Assembly: GCF_947492715.1 (NCBI RefSeq)
Contig: NZ_CANLNS010000003.1
Coordinates: forward strand, 248,001 to 312,000
Direction of reading: 5' to 3'
DNA: 64,000 nucleotides
From: an uncultured Psychroserpens sp.
GTDB taxonomy: Bacteria; Bacteroidota; Bacteroidia; Flavobacteriales; Flavobacteriaceae
In this document: piece after piece, positions 12,501 through 19,378 of the stretch
Layout: each line of letters starts with the position of its first letter
How positions within the stretch are numbered: the stretch's first letter is position 1
Notes under the pieces: generated by a model
The model's input: only the letters and a program-made list of their open reading frames with translations
The model's database searches: none
Told to the model about the DNA's origin: nothing
Made by a program: the position numbers and the translations under genes

Positions 12501-13979
12501 TCAAATACAACTATTCAAACTGCAGGTACAGGAACCATTAATGTTGAAGGTGTAGGTCATATAGGATTAGAGTTGAATGGAGTGATCAGTACATTAGGTA
12601 CTGGTAATATTTCATTAGAAGGAACAAGCGGTGCAACTAATGTTCCAGCTATAGATTTTGTTTCATCAACTGCACAAGTTCTAGCAGGAGGTAACCTTTC
12701 ACTGATTTCAAATGTAGGATCGATCAATACACCAGTTGGAATTACAGGACAAAATCAGTTCAGTGCAATAACGACCACTATTGATGGCTATTTGGCACCA
12801 GGGCAATCTCCTGGACAATTAAGAGTAAGCGGAGATTTTGAAATGAACTCAGGTGATACTCTGGAAATTGAAATCAATGATTTTACTATTGCTGGAACTG
12901 ATTATGATCAAATAGTAGTCAATGGTATTGTAGATATTGATGGAGCGACTTTAAATGTATTGGATACTTCAGGGATTTTATCTGAAGATCCTGAAACACT
13001 TGTGCTGATTAGTAATGATGGTGTTGATCCAATTGTTGGGGTATTTAACGGATTACCTAATGGGTCTTCGGTAATAGGTAATGGTAAGACATGGTATATT
13101 TATTATAATCAGGGCGATGGTAACGATGTTGTACTGAGTTCTGATAGGATTCCTTTTGAAACTTTAATAAGTCCAAAAATATACTTACAAGGCGCAGCTA
13201 TAAATCCAAATGTTGGACAAGAAAGCTTAATGCGTGATGATTTAAGACTATCAAATTTAATCCCTCAAATGTCGCCTTATGGCGATGGATTAGTAGCAGA
13301 TGCATCTGTGTTTGCGGTTGTAGGCGCAGATGCTATCGTAGACTGGGTTTGGATAGAATTGCGCGATGAAAATAATAGTGCGTTAGTCTTAAGCGGTCAA
13401 TCTGCTTTATTACAACGAGATGGGGATATTGTTAGTTTAGATGGCGTTAATCCTTTAAATATAGACTTAGATTCAGGTAATTATTATGTAGCTGTCAACC
13501 ACCGAAACCATTTAGGTATTATGAGTAGTGCTGCCATTTCTTTAAACAGCACAAATACTCTAGTTGATTTTACAGATGGTAGTATTTCTACCTACGGTAG
13601 CAACGGACAAACAGTTTTAGGCATGCCAATTGGAATTCAAGGCCTTTGGGCAGGTGATACTAATAGTGATGGCATTGTGCAATATTCAGGTGGTATGCCA
13701 GATACACCAGGAGTATTGTCTTATGTGTTGAACGATCCTGCAAACTTCTTAAATCTCCCAACGCATCAAACAAGTGGTTATTCCAATACAGATGTGAATA
13801 TGGATGGTGTCACCCAATATGCAGGAAGTAATTCAGAATTGCCTTTTGTTCTGCAAAATGTACTGAGTTATCCTGCTAATTTCTTAGGATTGAGTACGTG
13901 GCCAATAGAAGAACAGTTGCCAGCAAATTTAGGACGTTATATGCAACTAAGGAATGATTTTGAAAACTCCAAAAACTAA
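3543..13979 (+). CDS. Giant secreted repeat protein, beta-helix adhesin-like, dockerin-like C-terminus
   Basis: A 3478-residue exported protein. Residues 1-23 are a Sec signal peptide. Five tandem units of about 620-650 residues start near residues 48, 673, 1319, 1971 and 2590. Each opens with a GNLVY/F...DDNLTIIVDG..YRISDS block, continues through glycine-, asparagine- and threonine-rich strands typical of a right-handed beta-helix, and ends with a GVLAPGQSPGQL segment like the passenger-associated transport repeat of autotransporters. Residues about 3210-3478 form a known Bacteroidota C-terminal module (VDWVWIELRD, LLQRDGDIVSLDG, VAVNHRNHLGIMS) ending in two calcium-loop-like motifs, DTNSDGIVQYSG and DVNMDGVTQYAG. 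No T9SS sorting domain is visible at its end, so it may be held at the surface by a partner. The next gene, T9SS-sorted, is the best candidate. Adhesion or surface-layer function is inferred. Confidence 0.85.
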   Translation: MKSPLHCNFLYLFFCISINAWSFQNVSDSSILEFNNSAKKIEPIKDRNSIEVDHYGNLVYTDIVGVDDDIRITIEGLNYRLSNSAATLVAGRGIKQDGHDVLVPITLVTGEIKINTKGGDDTFTVDFSKGDFKIPIQYDGGGQNTVSGDDMVLLSSDDKIYDSVEHTFINDNDGLIDITGNSNISYIGLEPITDNLNVDDRVFTFTGNLANTEQISLEAGGTLGNLIDSNYGESVDFVRPNNSLTINTSGFGDDILDIKGLAIGNYDLTVNGGDGDEIRFSNNAINLGGGSLNLTSHEIHFLRNVFANTITTTSGSVTAIESATVKATNGSLSMTAGTVVPPIDGINTDTGGLYMNFGTIETTGTHDININATTYSAINIINQTSLIGFSMEDSSIITRFGDITITGNGVDNGLADFSGVRMGNNTVIQSLAADITINGTGRNSVNNTNIGVSMVSGNIRTSTLGIIDITGVGYLGIDIKGTIGNNSGLNVSLQGTSGAMNVPAINISSTSAILAANNNINLTANTGYINTPSGVATQSQLNGINTIINGVLAPGQSPGQFIMNTDLRMDSGDVLEIEIDDFTTAGTDYDQLQVNRSVVLNNATLNFVDNSGSFPEEVVSLTIIDNDGTDQVSGTFNGLAQGASIAGNGKTWYIFYNQGDGNDVVLTSASGIPHVTVNQGNMLFTGITSEDDNLTIIVDGANYRISDSGKPVIAGAGTIQDGNDTLVPISSITGSINVNTETGNDHLTIDVSGGDFVDAINFDGGTNSDGLSLSGISTYNDVTHTVSSNGDGTILITGNSIISHTNLEQSIVDNLDVDNRVFTLNSNNSKVFAPLGTLENQVAVAGVITIDYNNPNNTLTINGSGISQNFCVISGFATGFDANVNISRNDDTIDFQGMDVGTGSVFVVSKVILVRGDVSTEGAIQLVSFDQVYIEGGSVTSSAGENINIFGGTTPTPGAAFSGLSVIQSTIQTTGAGAIQLVGLAFSDNASSSSKEGITTYQANIISDTGDISISGTGPNMGTDSSIGINMSTSTNIQSNGGHINITGTGGNSSGDDNKGVIIFDTALIATAGAGTITIEGTGGTGTDTNYGVEMQANAIVRTENGDVSITGSSIDAIGSDQTGMIIEGVVNTTGTGNISVTGTSSTANDSSINLASSGAQLLAGGNLLITGNQGPINTPNGITSQTQFSAIHTTIDGVLAPGQSPGQLTVVGNLTMNSSDTLEMEVIDFNTAGIDFDQIMVNGTVNINGVDFNLLDTSASFSSPETLILISNDGTDAINGTFNGLPQGTSIAGNEKIWKIYYDQGDGNDVVLISSPNPNVIVDGSGNLVYTGMNLDDDNLTIIVENAHYRISDSGKPLIAGAGTTQDGNDVLIPIASITGAININTNAGNDSLTVNFNGGDFSDAINFDGGGNSDGLSLSGGATFNTVTHTVNDAGEGTVDISGNGTITYIELEQTIVDDLNVNDRVFTLNLSDFTEYEPTGSLENQVSVSGVITIDYNNPNNSLTLNGAGTGQGFNQIKGFAAGFDADLFISKLEDTVRFGAPGVAGTGTDLETGNFDVRALNVLVRANVTTEGAIVLESINATDVSEGNITSTAGEDITISAGTQPTETAAFSGLEIFVSTIQTTGTGTITLSGQGFIDNTFSGVRGITLFETNLITDTGDIDITGISATTGSRFNTGINMSISTNIQSSGGNINIIGTAGNSIGDRNIGIVMYDGTNIQTTGTGIITIDGTGGTGTDTNYGIEMQINSVVQAENGAISITGSSLNTTGVDQIGLLVNGVVNTTGSGDISMTGTSSAANYPSINLPSSGSQFNAGGNLLITGNTGPINTPNGISGQAQFSAINTTIHGILAPGQSPGQLTVNGNFEMSSGDTLEMEVADFNTAGTDFDQIVVNGTVDLNGVTLNLTDSSGSFSSPENLILIDNDGTDPVVGTFNGLSNGTLIAGNGKNWYIYYNLGGTNDVLLSTTPPNIHIDGSGNLVFQDPYSLDDNLTIIVDGTNYRISDSVKPIIAGSGTTQDGNDVLVTITDVTGDININTGEGDDFLNIDFEGGNIMNAINYDGEVGVDGISLSGTNIHDNIAHTITGNKIGFIDISNNGTINYTGLEHTIRDFLDANDRVFTFKVQASRIIIQEAGAANNQIFYLNGTKIEYKNPLNSLTIDGDFEFQNGNFATTFVDIEAMGSGFDADLIIHREHDNVRFNTVNTTNLGSGNLNVTSGSLELFFHNITTTGSVTTTSKRVTNIRNATIQAEGDISITSGTLVLPNNIVTSGLTSAHLETTGSGNIIINGTAYAAFNINNTTLDGFYMIQSSSISTDAGDITIIGNGVDNGNAKFRGLRLQESSNIQSNTGDITITGTGRNNNNDSNIGVSMLAGTNIQTAGEGAINITGTGWIGLELDGIVSTTGTGNVWLHGTSGAINASAINLPSSNAQLQSGGFLYLNSNVGPVNTPEGITSQIQFNGHTSLNGVLAPGQSPGQLIVTGNLAIGTSNNTLEMEVNDFTTAGIDYDQVVVNGIVNLNGGTLNLIDNSGSFSNFETLVLIDNDATDQTIGIFNGLPNGAPIAGNGKTWYIYYNQGDGNDVVLSSELLPNVLVDGSGNLVFQDPYLANDDLTIIVDGLNYRISDSSKLVIAGAGATQDGNDVLVSVASVTGTINILTGDGNDNLNINLSGGGFQNEFYFDGGTQNNGMSLSGSGNYANVVHTFTDTYRGTIQIPGNSEISYNDLNLPITDNLDVNNRTFNMGQDDYMTLSAGGSLDNQINVFSSTIVDFGNPNNSLSINNTDSGNKTVVMQGLAVGFDADLSINVQEGNDVRFDTNPTNIGNGNLNLESGRLVIDSDGSIITTGLIVTSTKSTTTISGTIQSNGGSITITAGTEVVSGSNFGGIYMYNGHVETTGSGDIILDGTIYLNIPAIVTIDGFWMTEDSSVITDTGNIIIRGNGVDNGNANFRGVRIEGTSSIQSNAGDINIFGIGRNQSDLANVGAWTTSNTTIQTAGTGTINVEGVGHIGLELNGVISTLGTGNISLEGTSGATNVPAIDFVSSTAQVLAGGNLSLISNVGSINTPVGITGQNQFSAITTTIDGYLAPGQSPGQLRVSGDFEMNSGDTLEIEINDFTIAGTDYDQIVVNGIVDIDGATLNVLDTSGILSEDPETLVLISNDGVDPIVGVFNGLPNGSSVIGNGKTWYIYYNQGDGNDVVLSSDRIPFETLISPKIYLQGAAINPNVGQESLMRDDLRLSNLIPQMSPYGDGLVADASVFAVVGADAIVDWVWIELRDENNSALVLSGQSALLQRDGDIVSLDGVNPLNIDLDSGNYYVAVNHRNHLGIMSSAAISLNSTNTLVDFTDGSISTYGSNGQTVLGMPIGIQGLWAGDTNSDGIVQYSGGMPDTPGVLSYVLNDPANFLNLPTHQTSGYSNTDVNMDGVTQYAGSNSELPFVLQNVLSYPANFLGLSTWPIEEQLPANLGRYMQLRNDFENSKN
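3684..13149 (+). repeat. Five long tandem coding repeats, subtypes A-B-B-A-A
   Basis: Unit starts are near 3684, 5559, 7497, 9453 and 11310, with the last ending near 13149. Unit lengths are about 1.84-1.96 kb. Start and end blocks are shared by all units. The middle differs: units 1, 4 and 5 carry a GNGVDNG..F.G.R block followed by ITGTGRN, while units 2 and 3 carry GGTGTDTNYG.EMQ followed by ISITGSS. The arms are diverged, so this is not a recent amplification. Confidence 0.8.
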
Positions 13980-14060
13980 ACCAATGATATCAGAATTAAA
14001 ATATATCGAACTTAAAAAACAATAGCGATTGAACGCAATAACACTTTAAAATTTAAAACA

Positions 14061-14900
14061 ATGAAAACTTTCACCCCTTTACAATTTATAGGATGCATGC
14101 TTATAAGTCTGTTATCTTATACTTCAATAGCACAGAATTATAGTTTTACCTTAGTACAAAACAGCGATTATAATTTTACCATATCGGCTGTGTCACAGTT
14201 TGATTCAGGGAGTTTTCAACCCATTACACAATCTTACGGATTTGTGTTGGTCCTTCCAGATGGTATTTCCATTACTGTAGATAATGTATTACCAACTGGA
14301 GCTAGCGAAACAGTAACCTCAATACCCGGGACGAATGTGGCAGCATTAGACCCAAGTATGTCAGACAAGGATTTATTTTTGATTACAACAGATACGTCTG
14401 GATCACTGTTTAATGCCCATGCAGATGGGACAACAATCCCATTGATAACTATCACAGTAAATGGCAACCCATCAACAGGAGAGATAAGGATCTTAGATAA
14501 TAATTCAATTCTGGCGAGTCATCCTGCCATCAATGGTTCTTTAGATGCCTTTATTCAAGTCGATGTTACCGATGATTCTACTGTAAATTTTAATAATGAG
14601 TTTGATAAACTTAATGGAGATGAAGCTTTTAGTTTTGAGACATTATCTACCGAAACTCCAGAAACTTTTATTGCAGACGTCACATTATTCCCTAATCCAG
14701 CAAAAGACGAGGTTACAATATTGTCAGAGCATACTATTATAAATTATGCCGAAATTTTTAACATCCACGGACAACGTATTATGAAGGTAGATAACCCACT
14801 TAGTGCTATTGATGTTAGTCAATTAGAGTCGGCAGTATATCTCGTAAAAATTTATAGTGAAACAGGCGCGAATAAAACAATAAAACTTATAAAAGAGTAA
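14061..14900 (+). CDS. Secreted protein with possible cohesin-like domain and T9SS type A sorting domain
   Basis: 279 residues. The signal peptide ends near SIAQ (residue 25). Residues about 26-190 are a beta-rich domain (SYGFVLVLPDGISITVDNV, PLITITVNGNPSTGEIRI) whose pattern suggests a cohesin or Ig-like fold, though identity is not certain from sequence alone. The C-terminal 75 residues match the T9SS type A sorting domain: VTLFPNPAKDEVTI, then IFNIHGQRIM, then AVYLVKIYSETG and a terminal KTIKLIKE. The protein should therefore cross the outer membrane by the type IX system and be anchored. It starts 81 bp after the giant gene and is probably co-transcribed with it. Because the giant lacks a sorting domain but ends in dockerin-like loops, this partner may anchor it; that is inference. 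Confidence 0.8.
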   Translation: MKTFTPLQFIGCMLISLLSYTSIAQNYSFTLVQNSDYNFTISAVSQFDSGSFQPITQSYGFVLVLPDGISITVDNVLPTGASETVTSIPGTNVAALDPSMSDKDLFLITTDTSGSLFNAHADGTTIPLITITVNGNPSTGEIRILDNNSILASHPAINGSLDAFIQVDVTDDSTVNFNNEFDKLNGDEAFSFETLSTETPETFIADVTLFPNPAKDEVTILSEHTIINYAEIFNIHGQRIMKVDNPLSAIDVSQLESAVYLVKIYSETGANKTIKLIKE

Positions 14901-14973
14901 GGCGTTTATGATGCGTAATTATTGTTAGCTATTGGCATTATTAAAAAAGGGTAAAAGGACACCATTTGTTCGC

Positions 14974-15079
14974 TTAACTGATGAACGACGGCCTAAATAA
15001 AACAGCCTAATAGAAACTGAAAAGTTTTATAAAGTTTAAGCCAACTAAAGATTGCAGGACTTTTGTTAAATACGCTAGA
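14974..15079 (-). pseudogene. Relic of a LytS-type sensor kinase gene (106 bp)
   Basis: This stretch matches 24737-24846, inside the sensor kinase gene at 23946-25049, with about 90% identity over roughly 100 bp and the same orientation. Shared runs include TAAAACAGCCTAATAGAAAC and GATTGCAGGACTTTTGTTAAA. It corresponds to kinase residues about 68-104 (membrane helices). One-base and longer gaps break the frame, so it is not translated as kinase. Homology stops on both sides. It lies just after the CPBP protease gene and points to a past duplication or recombination between the two signalling loci. Nothing else is seen in 14901-15090. Confidence 0.75.
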
Positions 15080-15090
15080 TAACATTGTTC

Positions 15091-15768
15091 CTAAAACAGG
15101 CTTTCAAAAAATGTTGATATTGGATCCGTCATATCTAAATATAGAAATGTTAATCCGATAGTATCGTGAATACCATGCATAAAAACTAATAGCCACAAAT
15201 TATCCCTGTTTTTTAAATATATTAATGAATATACAAATGCGAATGGGATGATACTTATAACGCCTGAAACACCTTGATAAGAGTGAGATATTCCAAAGTA
15301 TATTGCTAATATTATAGCCGAAATAATCCATGCTTTTTTAGTATTACCTAACAATTCTGCTAACCATTTAAGATAATAACCTCTAAACAGTATTTCCTCG
15401 CCAAAAGCGGCAAAAACCCAAACAATAATTAACGTTATAATATATCCTACTGTATTATGTTTTAGATCTTCTAAAGACGATAAATTTGCTTCTCCTAAGT
15501 AATGGTCTAAAACTAAATTTAACGGTACAAATGCTATGAGTAACAAAACCGAAAAGACAAGTGCCCTTAAAACAGTCTTCATCGTAAGTTTTTTAGAAAA
15601 CCCAAATAGAGACCATTTATAATGACTGGACCAGAGTATTAAAAATGTAATTGCTAGTCCAAAAAAAAAGCTAAAATTTCTGTCAAAGAAGCCTAACAAA
15701 GGAGCAAAAAGCATTACGAGAACTACAATATATGGTTTTGTTAATGCAGTGTATATTTTATTTTTCAT
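15091..15768 (-). CDS. CPBP family intramembrane glutamic endopeptidase (CAAX protease-like)
   Basis: A polytopic membrane protein of about 225 residues with six or more hydrophobic segments. The family motifs are present in order: EEILFRG (EExxxR) at about residue 122, FGISHSYQG (FxxxH), and HGIHDTIG near the C-terminus, where the second Glu and two His would act in catalysis. Members cleave membrane-embedded or prenylated peptides, or serve in bacteriocin maturation and immunity; the substrate here is not known. ATG 15768 is chosen because the upstream TTG at 15792 adds only eight polar residues. It stands alone, divergent from the LytS-LytTR operon. Confidence 0.85.
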   Translation of the reverse strand: MKNKIYTALTKPYIVVLVMLFAPLLGFFDRNFSFFFGLAITFLILWSSHYKWSLFGFSKKLTMKTVLRALVFSVLLLIAFVPLNLVLDHYLGEANLSSLEDLKHNTVGYIITLIIVWVFAAFGEEILFRGYYLKWLAELLGNTKKAWIISAIILAIYFGISHSYQGVSGVISIIPFAFVYSLIYLKNRDNLWLLVFMHGIHDTIGLTFLYLDMTDPISTFFESLF

Positions 15769-15877
15769 CTCATTGAAATTTTGTTCGAGCAAATATGATT
15801 GTAATCAAATAACTTTAAAACTTTTTGGGACATACATAATGAGAAATGAGATAGACAATGATAAATGCATGATAAAG

Positions 15878-15885
15878 TTACTTTG
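15878..15885 (+). promoter_or_regulatory. -7 promoter element TTACTTTG
   Basis: TTACTTTG followed by CA differs by one base from TAnnTTTG and lies about 90 bp before ATG 15972. No -33 TTG is seen at the normal distance. Confidence 0.3.
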
Positions 15886-15971
15886 CACCTTTTTTTTGTT
15901 CGTTTACTATACTTAAACAAGTGTTTGTCACAAGAGCTTTATCACAGAAGAACAATTCGTTATTTTGCGGC

Positions 15972-16796
15972 ATGATTCAATGGATAAATAGATATAAAAA
16001 AGGACTTCTTGTTTTTGGAGGAATTTCCATGTTAATTCCGCTATTTTATATTACATATATAATAGCAACCGCCAAAGAAGATTCTACCCAGGTTTCGGTT
16101 AGTATAGATTCGGTATTTGCCAATATTATATTTGCTTACTATATCATACTAATAGTAGCGCTAATGGCATATGCTTTGTATTCGGTTTTTAAGAATATTA
16201 AAAGCGTCGTTAATTTGAAAAATGAAAAGGCAAAAACAGAATTAAAACTTCTAAGATCGCAAGTTAGCCCTCACTTTTTCTTCAACATGCTTAATAATCT
16301 TTATGGATTAGTGGACATTGACCCCAATAAAACAAAACAGCTTATATTGAAACTGTCAGACATGATGCGTTATAGTATTTATGAAGGACAGAATGATACA
16401 ACAACTATAAAAGAAGAGTTAGATTTTATTTCTGATTATATTGAATTACATAGGATGAGATATCATAAAAGCATAGATGTCGCATTTGAAACAGATGTAA
16501 AAAATTATACAATTGAAATAATGCCTTTATTATTTATTATTTTAGTTGAAAACGCATTTAAACATGGCGTTGAAGCACTACAAAATGACGCGTTTATTAG
16601 AATTAAACTTGTAGCCAATGATGATAAGGTTTTTTTCGAAATCGAAAATAACTTTGATATAATAAATGAAATCGAAAAAGGAATTGGGTTGAAAAACCTA
16701 AAAAGACGTCTGGAATTGGTATGTCCGAAAAAACATAAATTTTCAACCGAAATACTTAAGGATACCTTTCGAGCAACATTAGAAATACAGTTATGA
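15972..16796 (+). CDS. LytS/YehU-type sensor histidine kinase
   Basis: A membrane sensor kinase. Two membrane helices (LLVFGGISMLIPLFYITYII and IIFAYYIILIVALMAYALYS) lead into a coiled coil and the His_kinase domain with the phospho-acceptor motif SPHFFFNMLNNL, followed by an HATPase region with LLFIILVENAFKHG (N box) and GIGLKNLKRRL (G box). It has no large sensor domain, so it probably senses through its membrane part or a partner. ATG 15972 is preferred to GTG 15921, which would add a poor N-terminal extension. The stop overlaps the start of the LytTR regulator by 4 bp (ATGA), so the two are translationally coupled and form a pair. Confidence 0.9.
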   Translation: MIQWINRYKKGLLVFGGISMLIPLFYITYIIATAKEDSTQVSVSIDSVFANIIFAYYIILIVALMAYALYSVFKNIKSVVNLKNEKAKTELKLLRSQVSPHFFFNMLNNLYGLVDIDPNKTKQLILKLSDMMRYSIYEGQNDTTTIKEELDFISDYIELHRMRYHKSIDVAFETDVKNYTIEIMPLLFIILVENAFKHGVEALQNDAFIRIKLVANDDKVFFEIENNFDIINEIEKGIGLKNLKRRLELVCPKKHKFSTEILKDTFRATLEIQL

Positions 16797-17488
16797 CGAC
16801 CTATTTAATTATTGACGACGAGCATGTAGCACATAACATTATAAAAGGCTATGCCGAAATGCTTTCTAATTTTAAATTAGCCAAAAGTTGTTATAATGCT
16901 ATTGAAGCATTAGAATATTTACAATCAAATCATGTCGATTTAATTTTTTTGGATTTAAATATGCCTAAACTTAAAGGCTTCGACTTTCTAAAAACGCTCG
17001 AAAACCCTCCAAAAGTTGTTGTTACAACTGCATATAAAGAATTTGCTTTACAAGGTTTTGAACTTAATGTTATAGATTATTTGCTAAAGCCATTTAGTTT
17101 TGAGCGCTTTGTAAAAGCAATTAATAAAGTTGAAACTAAAGAAGTGAAACAACAAAGCACATCAGAATCGACTATAACCAGACAAAGTGAAAGCATTTTT
17201 GTGAAGTCGAATAAAAAACTAATTCAAGTTAGCTTAAACGACATTCTATTTATAGAAGCTATTGGGAATTATTGCAAAATAATAACGCTAGGTGATGAGA
17301 TACAAGTGCGAGATAGAATTTCCGATTATATAAGTAAACTGCCTACAGATCGCTTCTTTCAAGTTCATAAATCATTTATTATTTCCAAAATTCATATCAA
17401 ATCTATTGAAGGAAATAGAATATGTATTAAGGACTTTATTATTCCAATAGGAAAAGTGTACAAAAGCAATCTTAATAAGCTATTCTGA
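16793..17488 (+). CDS. LytTR family response regulator
   Basis: 231 residues. Residues 1-115 are a receiver domain with the acidic pair in IIDDEH, phospho-acceptor Asp in LIFLDLNMP, Thr/Ser switch region VTTAYKEFA and Lys in LLKPF. Residues about 135-231 form a LytTR DNA-binding domain (ILFIEAIGNYCKI, RDRISDYISKLP, FFQVHKSFIIS). It should bind direct repeats upstream of its targets when phosphorylated by the kinase encoded just before it. The following TPR-AraC gene begins 45 bp later on the same strand and may be part of the operon. Confidence 0.92.
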   Translation: MTTYLIIDDEHVAHNIIKGYAEMLSNFKLAKSCYNAIEALEYLQSNHVDLIFLDLNMPKLKGFDFLKTLENPPKVVVTTAYKEFALQGFELNVIDYLLKPFSFERFVKAINKVETKEVKQQSTSESTITRQSESIFVKSNKKLIQVSLNDILFIEAIGNYCKIITLGDEIQVRDRISDYISKLPTDRFFQVHKSFIISKIHIKSIEGNRICIKDFIIPIGKVYKSNLNKLF

Positions 17489-17532
17489 TTTTGTTAAAAG
17501 ATCTTTATTCTAATGGTTTGTCAAGAGTACCA

Positions 17533-19221
17533 ATGAAAAGAACATCTGTTTTTTTACTGTTTTTGCTGTCTTTTAATTCAGTTTTAAGGGCTCAAAACCA
17601 TGATTCATTAAAAAATGTTGACCAAGCGGGACTATTTAAAATAGTAAATCGTATTTACAATTACGGACTAGAAAAAAAGTTTGATAGTGCCAGACATTTC
17701 TCGAAGAAGGCAATGCTTTTCGCTAAAGCATCTAATGATAGCAGCCTTATTGCTTACGTAGCAATAGCAAACGCCAGAGTACAATTCTGGAAAGCCGATA
17801 TAAACAAAGCCAAAGAACAATTAACATATTATGCAGACAGAACTGTTGTTAGTGACACTACCAAAGTATTAGCGCAACTGTACCTAGGAGAAGTTTATAG
17901 TTATGAAGACGATTATGTTTTGGCATTAAAACATTTTACAAAAGCTGAAAAAATAGCGATTAACCTACCGAATTGGAAAAAAAGAGACACAAGAATTTTT
18001 AGTTGTTATGCTAGTATGGGCAAGTTAAATCAACTATTAAAGAATTATGAGTATGCTGAAAATTACTTTTCTAAGGCGTTGAAATTGACTCCTAATTCTA
18101 AAATGAAAAGTGCGTTGTTGTTTGATATGTCATCATTATACGAGAAGAAAGAGGATTTCAATAAGGCTATTGAGCACGCATTGGGTGCTTTAGGGGAGGC
18201 TGAAATGAACAACTGGAAACTCATGTTGCCAACTTACTACACTGGTCTTAGCAGATACTATTTAAAAAAAAATCATGCAGATAGTGCAATTTATTTTGCG
18301 AAAAAAGGCTTAAAGTATAATGAATATTGCAGACTTGACCAGTTAAATAATAATATTGGCGAAGCATATGTAATACAAGGAAATTATGAAAAAGCTAGTG
18401 AATATTTTAGAACCGCGCTTACATATTCATCCACGCCTAAACAAACTTTAGAAGTTTATAAAAACTTAAGAGAGCTTAACAGACAAACAAAAAAGTATAA
18501 ACTAGCATTGCATTACAATGACTTGCTTTTGAAATTAAAAGATTCGCTAAGCGATTTAAAGGTGAAGCAAGAGATTGTCGAAATAACCGAACAATTTGAA
18601 TCTGACAAAAAACAAGTTAAAATTGACAATCTTAATGAGAAAAATGATCTAAATAAGGTTTTAATAAAAAAACAAAAGCATCAAATTATTTTAGCAGTGC
18701 TCTTATTGGTTTTATTAACGAGTTTAGCAAGTCTGATAATACACTTCTATAAAAAGCAGAATAAAAAGAAACAACAGTTATTCCTTAAAAACCAACAGTT
18801 GGTTAGAAGAATAGAAAATTTAGAAATACAACATAAAAAAAAGAACAATGCTCCACCTTCTGAGATTGCAGACAAATCCAGAATACAACAGTTTATTTAT
18901 GAGTTTATAGAAAACAAAGATTATTTAAGCAAAGAAATAACACTGCAAAAAATGGCGAAAGATGGAGAGACAAATACTACCTATTTATCTAAAATTATAA
19001 ATGAAGAATATGGAAAATCATTTTCGAACTTTATCAATGATTTAAGAATAACTTTTACGCTTAAAAAATTAGAGATTAGTCCTTACTATAGGAAATTAAC
19101 AATTGAAGATATTGCAGAAAAGTCAGGGTTCACTTCTGCGAATTCTTTTTATCGCGCCTTTAAGAAAAAGACAGGAGTAACACCATCGTATTACATCAAG
19201 AGAATCTTAAATAAAAACTAG
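17533..19221 (+). CDS. TPR-repeat membrane protein with C-terminal AraC-type HTH
   Basis: From ATG 17533 the protein has a signal peptide (RTSVFLLFLLSFNSVLRAQ), TPR repeats through about residue 330 (for example YALKHFTKAEKIA-like pairs), one membrane segment (QIILAVLLLVLLTSLASLII), a coiled coil, and a C-terminal AraC DNA-binding domain with both helix-turn-helices; the second carries the signature IEDIAEKSGFTSANSFYRAF followed by KKKTGVTPSYYIK. The TPR part is outside the cytoplasm, the HTH inside. TTG 17491 is an alternative start but lacks a signal. Following a LytS-LytTR pair, it probably works with them and may control the lipoprotein genes downstream. Confidence 0.85.
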   Translation: MKRTSVFLLFLLSFNSVLRAQNHDSLKNVDQAGLFKIVNRIYNYGLEKKFDSARHFSKKAMLFAKASNDSSLIAYVAIANARVQFWKADINKAKEQLTYYADRTVVSDTTKVLAQLYLGEVYSYEDDYVLALKHFTKAEKIAINLPNWKKRDTRIFSCYASMGKLNQLLKNYEYAENYFSKALKLTPNSKMKSALLFDMSSLYEKKEDFNKAIEHALGALGEAEMNNWKLMLPTYYTGLSRYYLKKNHADSAIYFAKKGLKYNEYCRLDQLNNNIGEAYVIQGNYEKASEYFRTALTYSSTPKQTLEVYKNLRELNRQTKKYKLALHYNDLLLKLKDSLSDLKVKQEIVEITEQFESDKKQVKIDNLNEKNDLNKVLIKKQKHQIILAVLLLVLLTSLASLIIHFYKKQNKKKQQLFLKNQQLVRRIENLEIQHKKKNNAPPSEIADKSRIQQFIYEFIENKDYLSKEITLQKMAKDGETNTTYLSKIINEEYGKSFSNFINDLRITFTLKKLEISPYYRKLTIEDIAEKSGFTSANSFYRAFKKKTGVTPSYYIKRILNKN

Positions 19222-19326
19222 GCATAAACGTCATGTTTTACACTACTTTATATGCCCTTTTTCATCGATTTTCTTACAATTTATGAATTGAAATAAACTT
19301 CTTTTTTCCCCTCAAAGTTTTCTAAA

Positions 19327-19334
19327 TAAGTTTG
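19327..19334 (+). promoter_or_regulatory. -7 promoter element TAAGTTTG
   Basis: TAAGTTTG fits TAnnTTTG and lies 44 bp before ATG 19379. A clear -33 TTG is missing. Upstream at 19224-19239 sits a 16-bp string identical to part of the operator region at 54475-54490. Confidence 0.4.
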
Positions 19335-19378
19335 CCCCTCAAAATTGAATTTAAAGATTAACATTAAAAAGAAAAAAA

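Noticed and set aside
3684-13149. Phase-variable or CRISPR-like repeats
   Set aside because: The repeats are in-frame coding units of about 1.9 kb with diverged sequence; there are no short identical repeats with unique spacers.
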